This document shows, one piece after another, positions 5,321 through 6,728 of a DNA stretch of 6,728 bases. Position 1 is the stretch's first letter. Each line of letters opens with the position of its first letter. The stretch is taken from positions 1 through 6,728 of the forward strand of contig BBBL01000083.1 of NCBI GenBank assembly GCA_001311545.1, read 5' to 3'. The notes under the pieces were generated by a model. It was not told the DNA's origin. It saw only the letters and a list, made by a program, of their open reading frames with translations, and did not search any database. The DNA comes from Thermus kawarayensis JCM 12314 (GTDB lineage: Bacteria > Deinococcota > Deinococci > Deinococcales > Thermaceae). A program made the translations under genes and the position numbers.

Positions 5321-6728
5321 GCCAGGCCTGGGGCCTCACCCCCGAGGCCAAGAGGGCCTCGGCCAGGGCCTCCTTGAGCTCCCTCAGCCCCGTGCCCTTC
5401 ACCGCCGAAACCGGCACCCCTCCCAGGCGCTCCCGCAGGTAGTGGAGGTCGTAGGGCGCCGCCCGGTCGGCCTTGCTCAAGGCCAGAACCCTTGGGGCCT
5501 CCACCCGGAGGTCCTGGAGGAGGGCCTCCACCACCCGGTGCCGCTCCAAGCTCCCTCCTCCGAAGCGTCCAGGACGTGGACCAAAAGGTCCGCCTCCCGC
5601 ACCTCCTCGAGGGTGGCCCGGAAGGCGGTGAGGAGCTCCCCCGGCATGTGGCGGATGAAGCCCACGGTGTCGGTGAAGAGCACCTCCCCCACCCCGGGCA
5701 GGAACCCCCTCCGGGTGAGGGGCCGTAAGGTGGCGAAGAGCTTGTCCTCCCCCGGCTCCCCGCCCCGGGCCAGGGCCTGGAGGAGGGTGGTCTTGCCGGC
5801 GTTGGTATAGCCCACCACGGCGACGAGGGGCACCCCCCGGCGCTTCCTCTGCCTCCGGGCCTCCTCGCGCTTCTGGCGTACTCCTCCAGCCTGCGGGTGA
5901 GGTGGGCGATGCGCTCCTGAAGGCGCCTGCGGTCCACCTCCAGCTTGGTCTCCCCCGGGCCCCGGGTGCCGATCCCACCCCCTAAGCGGCTCATCTCCTT
6001 CCCCTTCCCCACCAGGCGGGGGAGGAGGTACTTGAGCTGGGCCAGCTCCACCTGGGCCTGGGCCTCGGGGGTCTTGGCGTGGAGGGCGAAGATGTCCAGG
6101 ATGAGCTGGGTCCGGTCCAGGACTTTAAGCCCCGTGGCCCTCTCTATCTCCCGGGCCTGGGCCGGGGAGAGCTCCAGGCCGAAGATGAGGGTGGCGGCGT
6201 TCTCGTGGTAGGCCAGGCTTTTCAACTCCTCCAGCTTCCCCAGGCCCACCAGGTACCGGGGGTCCAGGCTCGGCCGGAAGACCAGGACCCGCTTCACCGG
6301 CACCCCCCCGGCGGTGCGGGTGAGTTCGGCCAGCTCCCTAAGGGCGGCCTCGGCCTCGGGACCCTCCCCGGTGTCCACCCCCACCAGGATGGCCCTTTCG
6401 CCGCCGCCGTCCAGCACCTCCCGCACCCGGGCCTGGCGGGAGAGCTCCTCCTCCAGGGCCTCCACCTCGGCCCTCAGGTCCAGGTCCAAATACTGGAAGT
6501 AGGGCCTGGGGGGCAGGAGGCGCCAGTCCTCCTCCGCCGCCTTGGGGGGGAGAGGAAGGCCAGGTGCAAGGTGGTGGGCTGGCCCCCCTCCACCTCCAGG
6601 GCCGCCAGGCTGTCCAGGCGGTGGAGGAAGAGGACGGACAGGTCGGGCCGGGAAAGCCCGCCGGGAGAGAGGTGGGTGTGGAGGAGGCGGAAGCCGGAAA
6701 GCCGCCTTTCCGCCCTCGCCCCCTCGGG
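5308..6728 (-). CDS. hflX: GTPase HflX, N-terminus cut by window edge (four apparent frameshifts)
   Basis: HflX is a ribosome-associated GTPase that splits stalled or heat-damaged ribosomes. The window begins inside the N-terminal domain ([16 protein letters not shown], a well-known HflX stretch). It continues through the glycine-rich linker ([21 protein letters not shown] about 5940-6000) and the G domain: P-loop GYTNAGKTT (5786-5812), DTVGF (5657-5671), SKAD (5466-5477, in place of the usual NKxD) and SAVKGTGL. Frame breaks at 6544-6550 (C7 where C8 is needed), 5875-5876, 5553-5555 and probably 5330-5333 each repair with one added base. The last is needed to end at TAG 5308-5310 (ending GLAQYT). 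Without it the frame would run antisense through all of acylphosphatase. Roughly the first 90 residues are expected outside the window. Confidence 0.88.
   Translation of the reverse strand, partial: RGGEGGKAAFRLPPPPHPPLSRRAFPARPVRPLPPPPGQPGGPGGGGGPAHHLAPGLPLPPKAAEEDWRLLPPRPYFQYLDLDLRAEVEALEEELSRQARVREVLDGGGERAILVGVDTGEGPEAEAALRELAELTRTAGGVPVKRVLVFRPSLDPRYLVGLGKLEELKSLAYHENAATLIFGLELSPAQAREIERATGLKVLDRTQLILDIFALHAKTPEAQAQVELAQLKYLLPRLVGKGKEMSRLGGGIGTRGPGETKLEVDRRRLQERIAHLTRRLEEYARSARRPGGRGSAGGCPSSPWWAIPTPARPPSSRPWPGAGSRGRTSSSPPYGPSPGGGSCPGWGRCSSPTPWASSATCRGSSSPPSGPPSRRCGRRTFWSTSWTLRRRELGAAPGGGGPPPGPPGGGPKGSGLEQGRPGGALRPPLPAGAPGRGAGFGGEGHGAEGAQGGPGRGPLGLGGEAPGLAQYT

Overview
The window looks like a Thermus-type (Deinococcota) chromosome. 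The outer genes are extremely GC-rich: 46 of 60 bases are G or C at 6421-6480. They use GC-ending codons, carry a long-N-terminus HflX, and include a probable leaderless promoter. No base or residue is diagnostic of a species, and the genus call is an inference.

Layout, left to right. 1-828 (minus) is the 5' part of a large TamB/AsmA-like envelope protein gene running off the left edge. 874-1024 is the remnant of an IS200/IS605-type element: the right end plus the last codons of tnpB. About 1025-1263 has no recognised gene. 1264-3487 (minus) holds two adjacent lipoprotein genes, a predicted papain-like cysteine-peptidase lipoprotein followed by a small lipoprotein. Their base composition is clearly lower in GC (32 of 60 at 1801-1860). 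3613 to about 5041 (minus) is a tnpB-only IS200/IS605 element with an identifiable right end and probable omega-RNA scaffold. 5055-5320 (plus) is acylphosphatase and 5308-6728 (minus) is hflX, running off the right edge. The lower-GC block bounded by two same-orientation IS right ends therefore sits between ordinary core genes and looks like an acquired island.

The most unusual signal is a family of short palindromes with the form CAAGnT, stem, 3-4 base loop, matching stem, TGAC(C). One copy is in the IS right end, one in the remnant right end, and one in the IS left region. Two more are 27-nt, in-frame insertions inside tnpB, each adding nine residues (79-87 and 314-322) at places where TnpB proteins normally have none. 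The two stem classes (ACGGGC/GCCCGT and AGCCC/GGGCT) differ in sequence but keep pairing, so the structure rather than the sequence appears to be preserved.

A strong caveat applies. I count eleven apparent single-base frameshifts across all six main genes, including conserved housekeeping genes. Nearly all are one missing base in a short run, mostly of C or G. This pattern fits sequencing or assembly indels better than gene death, so genes are annotated as spanning, reconstructed reading frames with the sites listed.
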